Assembly (NCBI GenBank): GCA_947471745.1
Contig: CANJKZ010000461.1
Coordinates: 191,001-255,000, forward strand
Source: Closterium sp. Naga37s-1
Taxonomy: Eukaryota > Streptophyta > Zygnematophyceae > Desmidiales > Closteriaceae
Reading direction: 5' to 3'
DNA length: 64,000 bases
Made by a program: the position numbers and the translations under genes. Within the stretch, counting starts at the first letter, position 1, and the number at the start of each line of letters is the position of its first letter. Under the pieces are notes generated by a model. The model was not told the origin of the DNA, made no database searches, and was given only the letters and a program-made list of their open reading frames with translations. This document shows, in pieces, positions 49,454-62,099 of this stretch.

Positions 49454-50392
49454 CTAAACGGAGCTACCAGGGGATTCCTTGCGCCTTGACAGCTCCTTTT
49501 TAATCGCTCGAAGTACCCGCTGAACATCCTTACTCCTGTCATTCATCCGCGCTCTAATCACAGCCTCCGCGTCCTCCCACCGGTACACGCTTATCGCGGT
49601 TTTCAACCCCATTTTGCAATCGAAATTCCCGGGCATTTTGCTCGAAAAATACTGGGTGGTGTTTTCCCAGCCCTTCGGGGTCAGATACGGGAGCCAGCCA
49701 ACAGGAGAGTTGGGAAAGAGAAGCTTGGCGCCGGAAAAATCACACTTGTCGAATTTAGCCTTGCTTTCCATCATATACACGCTGTGGGGAACCGGGCTGA
49801 CCCAGCGGAAAACTGCACGCGGACAGGGAAGACGGGGAGATGGATACATGGAACGGTGAATGCGGGGTATGGCGGGAAGAGGTAGGCGCGGTGAGGTATG
49901 TGGAACGGTGGGACCGGTGGCGGAGTCTATTGGTCCGACGTTGTACGATCGAAAAAAACCGAAAAGCTGATTCCTCTTGTTTGATGTTTACAACTCTTCG
50001 TTAACGAAAGCTTTCGAACGAGAAACGTACTGAGCAAGAAGTCTGGAAAAACCGGCGGCGGCTCGGCCCAGATTAGTTTCATCGTCGGACTCCACGGGCT
50101 CAGATGATTGGGCAGAAACCCGCCGACCGTTACTTTGATTGCCTGGATAGGAGAGAACGGGACGGATGTGACAAAACGAGAGGCAAAAGGTTCATGTTCA
50201 GACTCCACGGCCTGAGACGGTTGGGTACAAGCGCGTGAAAGTATCCTTCAAAAAAAAAAAAAAAAAAAAACATTGGTTTACAGTGAATGTGATTTTGAGA
50301 GCAGTAATCACCTGAGTCGGCAGCACATTGCAAGCTGCGAAGAAGAGCATGATTAGAAGAACCGCAAGACGGATGTGACTGTTCGGACCCAT
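49454..50392 (-). CDS. Phytocyanin-like (ENODL-type) secreted protein B (183 aa, 3 exons)
   Basis: Exons 50392-50312, 50142-50031 and 49812-49454 join in phase. Exon 1 is a signal peptide (IRLAVLLIMLFFAACNVLPT). AIKVTVGGFLPNHLSPW, FRWVSPVPHSVYMMESKAKF, CDFSGAKLLF and NFDCKMGLKTAISV align strand for strand with gene A. Again only the first copper-ligand position (PHSV) holds His, and the later ligand positions are changed. A basic tail (RAIKKELSRRKES) replaces the Gly/Ser/Thr tail of gene A. The two genes are tandem paralogues on the same strand. Gene B has short introns, with only one decayed exon-2 copy (near 50170-50250, beside a 20-A run), in contrast to the nine copies in gene A. Confidence 0.72.
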
Positions 50393-51687
50393 GCCGACGA
50401 CGAGCGTGAGTTATTCTGTACTTCGAAAAACGTCGAGTCTTTCAGGTGAAACGGAGTCCAATGATGCCGCGTAATTTGAATTGTTTAGTGGCCTCGAAAT
50501 CTGACGTTGAAAATGGTAGTAGGCGCAAGAGAGACTCGCGTCACTGCGTCTTTCACAACAGCTACGGCTCTGAATGCGGGAAGCGCAAAAATCCTCGACT
50601 CGTTTGGTGGTGTGGCGAGATTGTTTTGCAACTGCTTTGCTAGCTGCACTGCTGCTCAATTTGTACAAATTCGTATCTGGCTTGGCCTTTCCCCCTTGCC
50701 TGGCGAACCGAATGGGTCTCTCGCGCACGCTGTGTTTCTCCCCAGCCTCCGCCTCCTCCAGGTCTCTAGACATGTTTTCTCGTGTCGCCTGGTATGGACA
50801 CGCATCGCGCCGTACAGCTGTGCTGCGCTTGTGCGTGCGTGGCCAATTTGCTGCCCTTCCGCAGAGTTTCTCCAGTGGACGGGGGGAGATGCGGGTGGGC
50901 TGCCACAGTGTTTCCGCATTTCAAGTTGCGCCAACCGCTGCCTTGTGCAGTGCGCACTCCCCAGAATGAAAGCCGCGTTCCAGTGAGCACGTGCTGGAGA
51001 GGGGCAACTGCCAGCGGGGATATGGTGAAGGGTGCACTGAAACAGGTGAGCAGAGTCGCCACGATTTGATTGGCGTTCCGGGAGGCTTCGTTGACTCGAC
51101 ATTTCTCTGCAGTCTCCCCGGCCCTGGTGCTGCTGAGTCGCCTGCCAGCCACATGCTGTGCTGATGTGTTGTCGCTGGAACGAGGCCCATTATTGGCTGA
51201 ACAGGTGAGAGTCTTGTGCTGAATGCTGACGTGGTCACAGATGCATAATTTCACTCATGCTTTTTCAGAAGGGTAATTACATTCTGGGTAACCAACATTG
51301 AGCCCGCTGACGTCAAAAGTCACCTACGTGGCTCGATGGTACCCGTCAGATCATGCGCGCCCCTTGGTGGTACCCATCTTCCCTCCGTGGTACCCATCTT
51401 CCCTGCGTGGTACCCATCAACTGTGCGCGAATTCCCTGACTGGTACCGCAACATTTCAACCGAGCTGTACACCGTACAACAAGGGTGTCAATGCGTTTTT
51501 CAAGTGACAGCTTAGAACACAGAGACAGGGTGCACATTAAACCCCGTTTGTCAAGTTCATAGCACGAAAATATCTTACAGGGGCTAAGGCAGCAACTCAT
51601 TTATTCATGACCATCAAAAGTGGACAGGTAGGAATTTAGTTAACAATGGATAATTACTCAATGCAGTCGGATAAAGTGTTTAGCAGA
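50393..51687. other. Intergenic region between phytocyanin B and phytoene synthase
   Basis: A minus-strand frame at 50773-50411 (120 codons, ATG start, MSRDLEEAEAGEKHSVRERP) is open but overlaps the gene B promoter and is unrecognised. It could be a small gene or chance. A 20-bp tandem repeat lies at 51338-51420. Confidence 0.45.
51338..51420. repeat. 20-bp tandem repeat GTGGTACCCATCTTCCCTGC
   Basis: Three good units, plus GATGGTACCCGTC at 51335 and CTGGTACCGC at 51436 as degenerate neighbours; each contains a GGTACC palindrome. Confidence 0.85.
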
Positions 51688-53946
51688 CTACTGGGGACCC
51701 TTTGCAGCAACAATGTAAGTGCCAGGGAGTGACATCATCTTCTTCCACTTTGAAACATAAGCCCTTCGGGTGAAGTTGTCATAGTCATTGGCTTCAATGG
51801 CATCAAGGATTTGAGCATAGAGCCTCAAGGAGGCCCACACCTGAAATGGGGTACGAGAGGAAGTTGGCAACTGAAAAATTGAGCCCAGTACCAGAGAGAG
51901 TGAAACGAGGTGGTGCCCTAATAATGTCAACTCTGGAGAAGATGGAGCACAAGGGGAAGTAAAATTGACTTACCGGCCATCTGCTTTGGCTGTCGAGCTC
52001 GACCACGCCTGCTTCTGCTGTCTTGAAGTAGTTGCGAGCCCTCTCAATCTGGAACTTCATGAAGCTGCGCCAGTTGTCAGTCACCTTGCCCTCAAAGATG
52101 TCATCGTCAGAGAGGCCAAACTGAGCCAGTTCGTCCTGAGGAAGGTACACACGGCCCCGCTGAGCACTGCAGAGGGAAGTGGGATGAACGAGGACTTGAG
52201 TAAAGCTAGGTTTCACATAAAACGTGGGTAACTAGGATTTTTTTCTCATATCGAACATGGGTAATGCAGCAGCACAGGAAGCATTAACGCATGGAGCACT
52301 GCAAACATAGCTGATGCAACTCTGGCGATGAATTTGGAAAGTACCGAACTCGCAAACGAATATGATAAATGGTACACGGAGCTGAAAAAGAAGCTGGAGG
52401 TGAAAAAGTGACGAAAGTCAGACCACCACTTACTCTTCTCCAACATCTCTCAAGATGTTTGTGAGCTGATTGGCAATGCCAAGGTCCAGAGCAGCCTTGT
52501 ACACATCTTCTGCAGGCGCTTTAGACTTGGGGTCGATTCCCATGACAGGAACACTCATAAGGCCCACAGTGCCGGCCACATTGTAGCAGTACACGTAGAG
52601 CTCGTCAAACGTGCGGTACCGGGACTTCCTCAGGTCCATCCGCATGCCATCGACCATGTCTCTGTACGGCTGCAAAACAACGACATCGATGGGGATACGG
52701 AATAACGGGTTTGTTTTGCATAGCTATATACGCGGTTCCTTGCATGTAGTCACATTCGAAAACGCCTCCATTCCCGGCTTGCATCCAGCAAACGTGCGAA
52801 TACAGCGCGCATAAAGCTAAGGTGACATTTCTTCGTACCTGAATGCTCATAGGGAATGTCTGGATTGTGTCCGAGAGAGCAGCGTCCAGCATGTCGTACG
52901 GCCGACCTTGGAAGAGCTCGTCCAGGCGCTCCTCCCATCTGTCTAGAGCCCTCGGGGTGATGTGAGACGCGTTCGGACCATCCACTAGCTCGTCGGTTCT
53001 CCTGCACCAGACTGAAACAGCGAGAGGCATAATGCAAGATGGGTGAGCATACACATTGGACAGTCACTACTTGGACACCCATGTCGTGTTTAGCTGCTAC
53101 TAGTGACGAATGCATAAAAAACTAAATATGCCTGGACAAATGTCTGCGGTCAACGGAGCCATTACAATGCAGCAAACCTACGTGCTGATGCGAGCACGAT
53201 ATGAAGAGCTGAACGTTAACAGCCACGAGAAAATCTTCAACGTATTAAAGATTTTCGTAAAGAGCCACCTTCTAACGTATAAGCTGGTGGGCGTGTAGAC
53301 AGGGGGGGGCAGGATTACGTACCATAAATGGCCCAGATTGCTCGGCGCCTCTCGGGGGTCATCAGTTTCGTCCCTGCACGCACACAGACAACACGAGTCA
53401 GCTGAATTGAACACGTAACATGCGAAAGGTGCAGAAGGAAGCAAACTAGCTGAAGGCCTCACCAAGATAAAATGTCTTGGCGTACTCGGCACAAACTTCC
53501 CCACAACGCTCATAAGCCTCTGCCAACAGCTCCAGGGTCATCAAAACTGGCGCTTCCTTCTCAGCCGGCTTGGAAATGTAAGTATCTGCAGCCTCCTTGA
53601 CTACAACATCAAATATTCTTTGCTCTGCTGACACATAATCAACGTCCGATTTCCTCTGACCGGGAATCACAAGCTTCTTTTGAAACCCCTGGAAGGCTCC
53701 GGCTTGGCCAGTTGGTACATCAAGAACAGCTCGTGGTTGAGAGAGCGAGGAGGCTGCGCGATCTACTGAAGAACGGACAGCTTGTCTGCTGCTGATGAGC
53801 TGTTTCCTTGTATTCCAAAATGACCGGCTTCCCCAAGAAAGGCTCTGTGTGTTTGCTGATGATGTTGGCGTGGAGCCATGGTTGTTCGGAGCTGCAACCG
53901 ACAAGTCCTTCACACCAGCGGCCTGAACTAGAGCCACCGAAACCAT
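51688..53946 (-). CDS. PSY: Phytoene synthase (429 aa, 6 exons)
   Basis: Exons: 53946-53463, 53373-53323, 53011-52839, 52669-52434, 52166-51974, 51840-51688; all junctions keep phase. The enzyme joins two GGPP molecules into phytoene, the first committed step of carotenoid synthesis in plastids. The first about 100 residues look like a transit peptide. Conserved blocks are [37 protein letters not shown] with the first Asp-rich motif DELVD at 185-189, [19 protein letters not shown] with the second motif DVGED at 311-315 (split across exons 4 and 5), and [21 protein letters not shown]. The length is normal for plant PSY and no residue expected for catalysis is missing. The frame upstream of 53946 uses a GTG, so the first ATG at 53946 was chosen. 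Its introns are short and free of exon-edge arrays. Confidence 0.97.
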
Positions 53947-55036
53947 TTTATCCGGCAGTATAGTATGGGTAATACCGGTGGTCAAGCTCGTTCGTATGTG
54001 GAAAAGCTCCCCCACAATGCCTCAAGCTGGTAAGCGAGGACACAAAAATTACACGGTGATCCTGTGAGCAGCAACGCCCTGGTGATGAAGTGGAGGAAGA
54101 CTCTTCCTATCTGCAGCCTCGAAATGCTGGGGCTGTACAATGCATGGATGGAAGGTCTTATTTCAATGGCTGCCAGCCAGTGTCTGATGATAGACCTCAG
54201 TGATTGTGGTGGTGGTTATCTCTTGAAGGGGTGACACAGGCAGCCTGGAGTGGTCTTTCCTGCGTGATAAACGGGAAGCGGGGCTGTCATTGTTGAGAGG
54301 ACACGATCGATCGGCCGTCCAAGTTGATGCAACAAGAGAATCCAACGGCCTGGGAGAGACCGACGAACTGAAACTTCGAGGGAATGGGCTCCAGAATTTC
54401 GCCTGCCCCTTGAGAATTTCCCTGCGTGTGCGGCTCCAATCAAAACGCACACCTGATCGCACGGCTCAGCGAATCTGGCCAACCAAACTCTAGGTGGGGA
54501 TTATGTGGAGGTGTGAGGCCAAAAGAAGATTCGCGGGGCTCGACAGGCAGAGTCAACGTGGCAGAATAACGCTGGGAAAGCAAAAGTTCCCCCAAGGAAT
54601 GTGGGTCTAGTCAGCAAAACTCTTGAAAGCGATGACAGTCACATCGTGAGACGCGTGGTTGATTACTTTTGCGAAACAGTGGTGGGTGGATAGAATGCAA
54701 TCACAGAAGGCTACCACAACCATTCTAGCGCGCGGCGAACTTCGTAACGCCTTCGCACACCGATTTCAGCGACCAAGGGTGCCTGCACCTGGGCCTGACA
54801 CAACACTTCTGTGCTTGAGGGAGGGCGAGGGGGGATGTGCAATATCAACCACACACATGCGAAATCCAGGTTCTCCAATATTGAGTAACAAAAATGACGC
54901 TTCGTTTCTATACATCCATCCTTGATTATACACAGCAAAATCTTTCACATCTCCGTTTCCAGGATAAATTGACCTCCATAAACTACATAAGCTGGATGTA
55001 AATAAAGAGCTGCTCAGGAGAAGTTCTCGAAATTGG
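53947..55036. other. Intergenic region between phytoene synthase and the homeobox gene
   Basis: Both neighbours are on the minus strand, so the region holds the PSY promoter and the homeobox 3' flank. No conserved ORF, RNA gene or repeat was recognised. Confidence 0.55.
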
Positions 55037-58000
55037 TCAGCTCGTGGCATTCGAGCTTCTCACGATTTCAGCACACAATTTCGCAGTCTGCGTAGCAATC
55101 AAACATGTTCAGACAAATGAAATGCAAGAAACAGCACCATACAACCACATACATACATACCAAAGGCTTCCACAGTCGTGCTCGAGCATTCACAAACCAG
55201 TCTTCTACCTGCCAAGCGGATTCCGGTTGAAGAACACGAGACAAAAAAAAAATATCACACAAAAAAAACTGCAAGGTACTAGGATGCTTACCTGCTTTTT
55301 CGTGATGTTGAATGCATTCATGAACTCCGTCTTCTCTTCTTTTGATGGTTTCCTGAGGACATGACACAGTGAATCAATTGTTAGGCCCATGTCTGGATAG
55401 TGGAAAGCGGAGAACCGACGACAAATATCCACAGACGTGCAGCCTCATTTGTGAATCATCCCCTCCAACTGGATCAGCGGAGTATCCAACAACACAGACC
55501 AGCACAAAGAAACCCCATCCCATCCCCTCCCATCACAGCACACAATGGCCACATACCAAACACCCCATTCCAATCCGTAAACACAAACTTACGGATTGTC
55601 CCAATGCGCCACCAGCCACTGTAGCATCTTCTGGGCGGCAGCTTGCGGCAGGGCCCCCCTGGCTCCTGACAGCCCCAGCTGTTCCCTCGCACTCACTGCT
55701 CGCCGCTCCCTCCCCTCCTTCCTCCTCCTCTCCCGCTTGCCCCCGTTGCAGTTAGAAGGGCTTATGCGGTACAGTGGGAGTGGCGGCGATGGTAGCGCTG
55801 GTGACAATAGCTGTGGTGATAATAATGATGGTGATACAGGAGAGATAGGCACAGTGGCTCCTGGTAGTGCTGACATCAACATAGCGGTAACCGGGGCGGG
55901 TGTTACTAACGGCAGCACTGGCTGGGGCAGCAGCAAAGGCGGTGGTTGCAGAGGCGTGGAAGGGAGCAGAAGCTTCTGTGCTGGCAGGAAGGGCTGTCCG
56001 TGCTGGTTGCTTGCGGGTTCAGTTGCAGCAGTAACGCGGAACGAGGGACATCTTCCTATTCAACAGAGACGAAGAGGGGAGGAAGTAAGGAAATACAACG
56101 AAGGGAGAGAGTGAGACGTGATTAAGGTAAAGAAAAGACACTGAGGAAGCCAGATGTTGCATGCCATGCCCTCCCTGCCATTTCCCCTTCCACCCACTTC
56201 AAACCCTCCCTGCCATTTCCCCTTCGCCCCAAGCATCTGTAGAATCCAACCCCCCCTCCCGCCCCCTCTCCCGCTCCCGCTCCCCCCTCCCCTTCCCGCC
56301 CTCCTCACCCCCTCTTTTCTTCCGCCCTCTTCCATTCCAAAGTCCCACCCCAGCCCTGCTTCGCACAAAGTACTTTGCCACTCACCGTTAAGCGTCTTAC
56401 TTAGCACACAGTTGAGCCTTGAACCGAACCAGTAGATTGCAGCAAACGGGGCAAGATCCGCCCAATCCGGGAGACCAGACAGACTCGGTAAACCCAGGGG
56501 ACCCAGACGAAAGCTTTTAGGTGGAGCAGGTGAGTTGCGAGCAGCAGCAGAAGAGCCTGCAGGTGAGGTGACAGCAGCAAGGGCACCCTGCAGCGGGTCA
56601 AATGCATGCAGCATCTGCCTCATACAGGCCTCCGCCACGACCCCTGCTCCCCTCCCTGCGCCTTTTATCCCTGACTCAGAATAAATCTCAACCATGGCCC
56701 CTGCCCGCGGTATCCCTGTGAGGGGCTCAGGCATCCCAAAGAGGTCGGTAACATCCGTAATAGGTGCAGGTACATCTGTCGGGCCAGCCAGGCAACCAAG
56801 CATCCATCCCACCTCCACCAGTAGCGCCCTCACCACCACCTTCAGCCTATCCCGCCCCTCTCCTCCCTCTTGTCTCATCGCTAGACTCGCAACAGCAGCA
56901 GCAGCAGTGGCAGCAGTGGCATTTGCAGCAGAGGCGGCAGAAGCAACAGCAGCGGTAGTAGCAGCAGTGGTAGTGGCAGTGGTAGCAGCAGTTGCGGGCA
57001 CTGGTACGGAAGCATCATGGGTGTTGTGGGCAGCAGGCAGATGAGGAGGCGAAACAGACATAGAGTATTTTTCCCCAGCCAGCCCGCTTATTCCCCCTCC
57101 TCCCTCACCTCCCCCTCCTCCCTCTCCTCCCACTCCTCCCTCTCCTCCCGCACTCACTCTCACTCTCTTCCTCGCACCCCCACCCTCCCTCCACGCTCTC
57201 CCCCTGCCTGCGCCACGTATCCCTCTTGCTTGCCGACCCTGCTGCAAAGCCTGAGCATGTGAAGACACGTGGGACATGCCACGTGTAGGGCTGCCACGTG
57301 GAGTGCTGCCACGTGGAGTGCTGCCACGTGGAGTGCTGCCACGTGGCAGCTGTGGGCTAAGAGCTGGTGGCAAGCGAAGGGGAGATGGAGGGCTAAGTGG
57401 TGGTATTGTGCTAAGTGGTGGTATTGTGCTAAGTGGTGGTATTGTGCTAAGTGGTGGTATTGTGCTAAGTGGTGGTATTGTGCTAAGTGGTGGTATTGTG
57501 CTAAGTGGCGGTTTTGTGCTAAGTGGCGGTGGTGGGGACTTAAAACGAGGAAGAGGCTTCAGTGCGGGAGAATGGTTGAGTGAGGGTGACAGATGGAGTG
57601 GGGGTAAGGGGGGTAGCCCCAGAAGTGCTGGTGGTAGTGATGGTGGTAGTGATGGTGGTGGTAGTTGTACCAGTGGCGATGGGGGTAACAGTAGTGGTGG
57701 CAAGGATGGGGATGGTGCATGTGGTGGTGGTGCTGCTGTTGGCATTGGTGATGGTGATGGTGATGGTGCTGATACGGTGAGAGCAGATGAGAGGGACAGC
57801 AGGGAGACTCGTTCTTGCGCCTGCTTCACCACTTCCTCCTCCTCTTTCTCCTCCGCCTCCTTCTCCTCCTCCTGTTGCTGCTGTGGGTGCTGCTGCTGTT
57901 GCCGCTGCTGCTGCATGATTTGTTCAGCTGAATGCTGAAACGGTCGAAAAGGAGCATGTGGAACTGGGAGGGGTAGTCGTGGCAGCGACAGAAGCTGGTG

Positions 58001-58079
58001 ATAGTGACGCTGCTGCTGCTGCTGCTTCGGCTGCTGTAGCTGCTGCAGCTGCTTCTCCTGCTGTTGCAGCAAGTAATGG

Positions 58080-58124
<45 letters not shown>

Positions 58125-60154
58125 AAGCATTGTCGGTTGTGTTGTTGTTGCTGCTGCTGTTGCTGTGGTGGCAGTGGTTTCTCTATCAGCAGCACATCCA
58201 TCCCATGCCGCCCACTGCTGCCGCCCACTGCCAGACCACCGCCGCCCATCCACTCCAAATCACCGAACTTTTTACTTGCACTCGTACCCATGCCTTGCAT
58301 GCCATTCTGCGTCCCCATTGCACGATCAGCATCCATCTCATGCCCTCTGCCGCCAACTGCCGCACCACCGCCGCCCATCCACTCCAAATCACCTAACTTT
58401 GTACTTGCACTCGTACCCCTACCATCAGCATCCATCTCATGCCCCCTGCCGGCCACTGCCAGACCACCACTGCCCATCCACTCCGAATCACCAAACGACC
58501 AGCTTCGGATAGGAAAGATCGCACTTGCACTCACACCTGTACCATCCATGCCATTTTGGGTCAGCATTGCACCATCAGCACCCATACCCTGACCACCCAT
58601 CACCATGCCATGCATGTCACTAGAGGCCACCATTGCACCGGCACCCATGCCATGCATGCCTTGACCATGCATGTCCTCAGCACCCATGCCATGGATGCCC
58701 ATGCCATCCATGCCATCTATGCCACTCATGCCATCCACATCGTTCATGCCATTCTGGGTCACTATGGCACCATCATCAGCACCCATGGCATGACCGTCTG
58801 TCATCACCATGCCATGCATGCTATCATGCGTCCCCATTGCACCACCAGCATCCATGCCACGACCGCCCACCATGCCATCATCGCTTGCCATCGTTCCATT
58901 CCCCTCAGCACCCATCCCCATCCCTCTGACAAACGCACGTGCACCCACCGCCACACACCCCCCTACATCCACTAGTATATCGTCTCCTTGGCCCATCAAA
59001 TCCCCTTGGCTCATTATCTCGCCATTACCCTCAGCACCCATCTCCATCCCTCTGACAGACGCACATGCACCCTTAGCCATAACCCCCCCGACATCCTTTA
59101 AAATCTCCTCCCCCATCAATTCCCCCATCAGTTCTTCCTCCAATTCCCTCTCCCATTCATCCCTCTCCCCTTGATCCCTCTTCTCTTGCCCCGAAACTCG
59201 CCGCCCTGAGCAATTCATACCCCCTTTCAGAGAAATTTCATCCAATATTTTTCCCGGATCTTCCACAGAGTTCCTGTGTGTATTCATGGGATTTGTTCTT
59301 GGATATTCAGGGAGACACCAGAGCCAATCAGATCCGTCCAGGCTGGCCCGGGACACCTGCTGTTGAATCCCAACCGTTGCTGCACTTGCGTGGTGCAAAT
59401 CTGTGCCATCCATTCCGTTCCAATGTGCAATCCCCTCCCAAATGTCTTCTGCTGTTTCTTGAACTGACCCCACCGCTTGTTCGATCACGTCGTGGCCTGT
59501 ATCGTGATGGCCAGCCACGTCACGGTCTGCCACGTCATGGTCTGCCACGTTGAGGCCTGCCACGTCATGGTCTGCCACGTCCTCGTTCCACTCGAGCCCA
59601 AGCTCATGGTTCCCTGCGTCGAACTCGAAAAGGCTTCCGCATTCATCTCCATTCTGGAAGCTCAATTCCAGGGTTTCACGCGACGGAATGCTACGAAAAT
59701 GGTAACCATCTTCGCTGTAACCCGCCGCCAAGGATTCCCCATACTCATCCGTAAGGTTACCCTCCGTCGGGTTACCAGCAGCGCTGCAGGGACGGTCCGT
59801 GCTTCTAGACGGTCGGCCGGTGCTCTGCAGGCTGCTGACGTCATCAGGAGCGTGGAGGAGCCGCGGGACGGGTTGGGAGAAGAGCTGCGGGAGCAGATGC
59901 GAGAATAGCTGCGATTCGTAGTCCAACGCGGAAAACACGCCGCCGTTGTCGCCGCTTTCCGCGGCTGCAAATTCGGCGTCCGCGTTTCGCCCTGGTGGAT
60001 GTCCGGGAGGCTGCTTACGTGGAACAATCTCCTGATTTTCTGGAGTGTGAAGCGTGGGACGATCGGAACGATCGGTATCGGAGGCATGACTCTTAGGACG
60101 AGAAGAGATTCGATTTGGCAGCGACGGCGAGATCGCTGTCGGCGCTTCGGACAT
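55037..60154 (-). CDS. BELL-like TALE homeodomain protein (1463 aa, 5 exons)
   Basis: Exons: 60154-56386, 56055-55593, 55352-55292, 55208-55161, 55087-55037; phases fit throughout. The first 1300 residues are low-complexity: Gly/Met-Asp repeats (GMGADGA), poly-Gln, STIPPL and RGST repeats, with one more ordered block (LVEVGWMLGCLAGPTDVPAP...LPDWADLAPFAAIYWFGS). The homeodomain is spread over exons 2-4: RGALPQAAAQKMLQWLVAHWDNP, KPSKEEKTEFMNAFNITKKQ, then VEDWFVNARARLWKPL. The three-residue loop extension and the WF-N-ARARLWKP helix 3 mark a TALE factor of BELL rather than KNOX type. BELL and KNOX partners control the zygote programme in green algae and meristems in land plants. The hallmark loop PYP reads PKP here. 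A short tail follows the homeodomain, and the last exon is the least certain. Confidence 0.85.
57275..57348 (-). repeat. 15-bp coding repeat (RGSTP) in the homeobox CDS
   Basis: Four GCCACGTGGAGTGCT units on the plus strand code GSTPR repeats; each holds a CACGTG palindrome. Confidence 0.9.
57386..57530 (-). repeat. 18-bp coding repeat (STIPPL) in the homeobox CDS
   Basis: About eight GCTAAGTGGTGGTATTGT units code STIPPL repeats in frame. Confidence 0.95.
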
Positions 60155-62099
60155 TCACCACCGCAACCCTGCTGTACGCGATAGAGAGCGATCTGGGGCT
60201 TCCTAGCATCAGGTAAAGCAAACTTCGAGAATAATGTGAGGGCGCGGCTGCAGCTTCAGGCACCAGAACGTATTATACAGAGCAGGGAAGAGAAATCGAT
60301 CGACTAGAAAAAAGAAGATTTCGGACACCAATTTTGGCTGCAGATTGCTGTAAGTGAGACACCAGAGAGGCGAGACTCGTGTCGTGTGTCACGAGGCCCG
60401 TAAAATGGCGGGTCACTGTACGGATGTGTATGGCTGAGCGCTTTGCGGGATGGTGGAGCTGCAGTGCGTGCGGGAGATGCGAGAAAGAGGCACGAGGAGG
60501 CCGTGGGAGGAGACCGTGCCGTGGGAGAGGGAAGAATGCGGTGCGACAGTGAAAGAATTCCCTGCGAGGGGGGAGATAGCCGCGTAAGTCAGGCGTGCGG
60601 GGCTGCTGGCTAAGGTTTGATTGGCGGAATGGGAGGGATCGGGTTTCGGAAGCAACGGAACGGTACGCTGAAGGAAGCGGAACGGATAAGCGCAATCGCC
60701 TATCACCATAGCAGCGGTTCGTCTGTCCATTAGTGGTCTACAATAATTTACTGCCGAGTGATGCGGCACGGAGGAGCGAGGAGAGGCGGCGGAGTTTGGA
60801 TGCGAGACGGCCACCACTTGACACAGCAAGCAGAGCGGTGTGCCTGAACGATGTCTCAAACAAACTCCCCGTAAGCCAAAAGAGGCTGATGCTGCCGTTG
60901 CTGTGAATGTATCAGCAGCTAAAATGACGCCATGGCTGCGAAGCGAATGTATCAATGGGAATTCATGTGCTCGAGAATACAAGTGCTTGGCTGTCGTCAG
61001 CCAAACTCTTCGAACGGTGGTTTCGTCAAAACCTAGGTGCGTTTCTGCTCAGCATCTGAGGATATTAAAATTGCCAAGCGACGAGACGGGTTTGTTTTAT
61101 TTGTGAAGTAGTTCCACACTACCGAGAAACCAATGACGGGTACAGAGCACTTTGCGATTGAGCGAAGGAACACGAGAAGCTGCTCCTGCTGCTACTGCGC
61201 ACGACAACGGTCGCGAGCCGTGACTGTGTAACCCCACGACTCTGGAACGTAACATGTCACTTCGTTCCCTTTCTGAAATTGTCCGTCATGTTTTGGCGCA
61301 GATTTACCCCCCTTTCGAGACGCAGGTGAAATACCAAATCTCAGTCAGGAGAGCAGGTGAATCTGTGAATCTCAGAGCACCTGAACACAGTGACGGCATT
61401 CTTACCTGACCATCACCAACCAGAGCCGGCTCACCCGGGAAGCGCGAACAAAAGAGAAGATTCTGTACAGAACACTAGGCGGTAATGAAGATTCAAGATT
61501 GGGTATGGGATGGGAGGAGAGCCAAGGAACGAGGAGAAATATCGCGACGCGACGAGGCCTGCTCTTCTTGAGACCACAGAATCGCTTGCGCGGTTCTTCT
61601 TCGTCCACCTCCCCAGACAGTGCCCATCCACGCGATAGTCTTGCTGTAAACGCCAACGCTCACTTCGAGATTTTCTGTTCTGGTACGGAAGCAGTGGAGA
61701 CGGCTTCCTAGACGAGACACCATCACGCACGAACGATACGCTATATAGTGAATGTATGTCCACGTGTGCTTGCATCTGGCCAGTCACTCGTCCAGGTCCG
61801 GCAGCGACGCAACGAGCAACGACCACCCGTACATTTATGGGCAGGAGCCCCCAATCTCTCAGCCACTGACAGTAAGAGAACAGCAGCTTGTGGTTGTTGT
61901 GAGCTTGGAACGTCGAGCTCTATACCAAACTCGGAAGAGATATCAGAAACGAGAAGAAGATTCCTAATTGTGTCAAGACTGGAAGGCCATTGCATAGCAC
62001 AATACTTCATAATAACCAGCCGAATTCCAGTTAGCCACTCTCGCAGCTATACAGAAAGCAGCGAAGCGAAACCAGCGGGGTTTCCGGCACGCGTCTATT
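60155..62099. other. Divergent promoter region between the homeobox gene and the subtilase gene
   Basis: Nearly 2 kb between opposite-strand start codons. A minus-strand frame at 60982-60413 has 189 codons but a low-complexity translation and no recognised domain; it is not called. No RNA gene found. Confidence 0.5.

Noticed and set aside
54163-54925. Short overlapping frames upstream of phytoene synthase
   Set aside because: All under 100 codons, on both strands, with no family resemblance.
60413-60982. 189-codon minus-strand frame upstream of the homeobox gene
   Set aside because: Ser/Pro/His-rich translation with no domain, located in the likely divergent promoter region.
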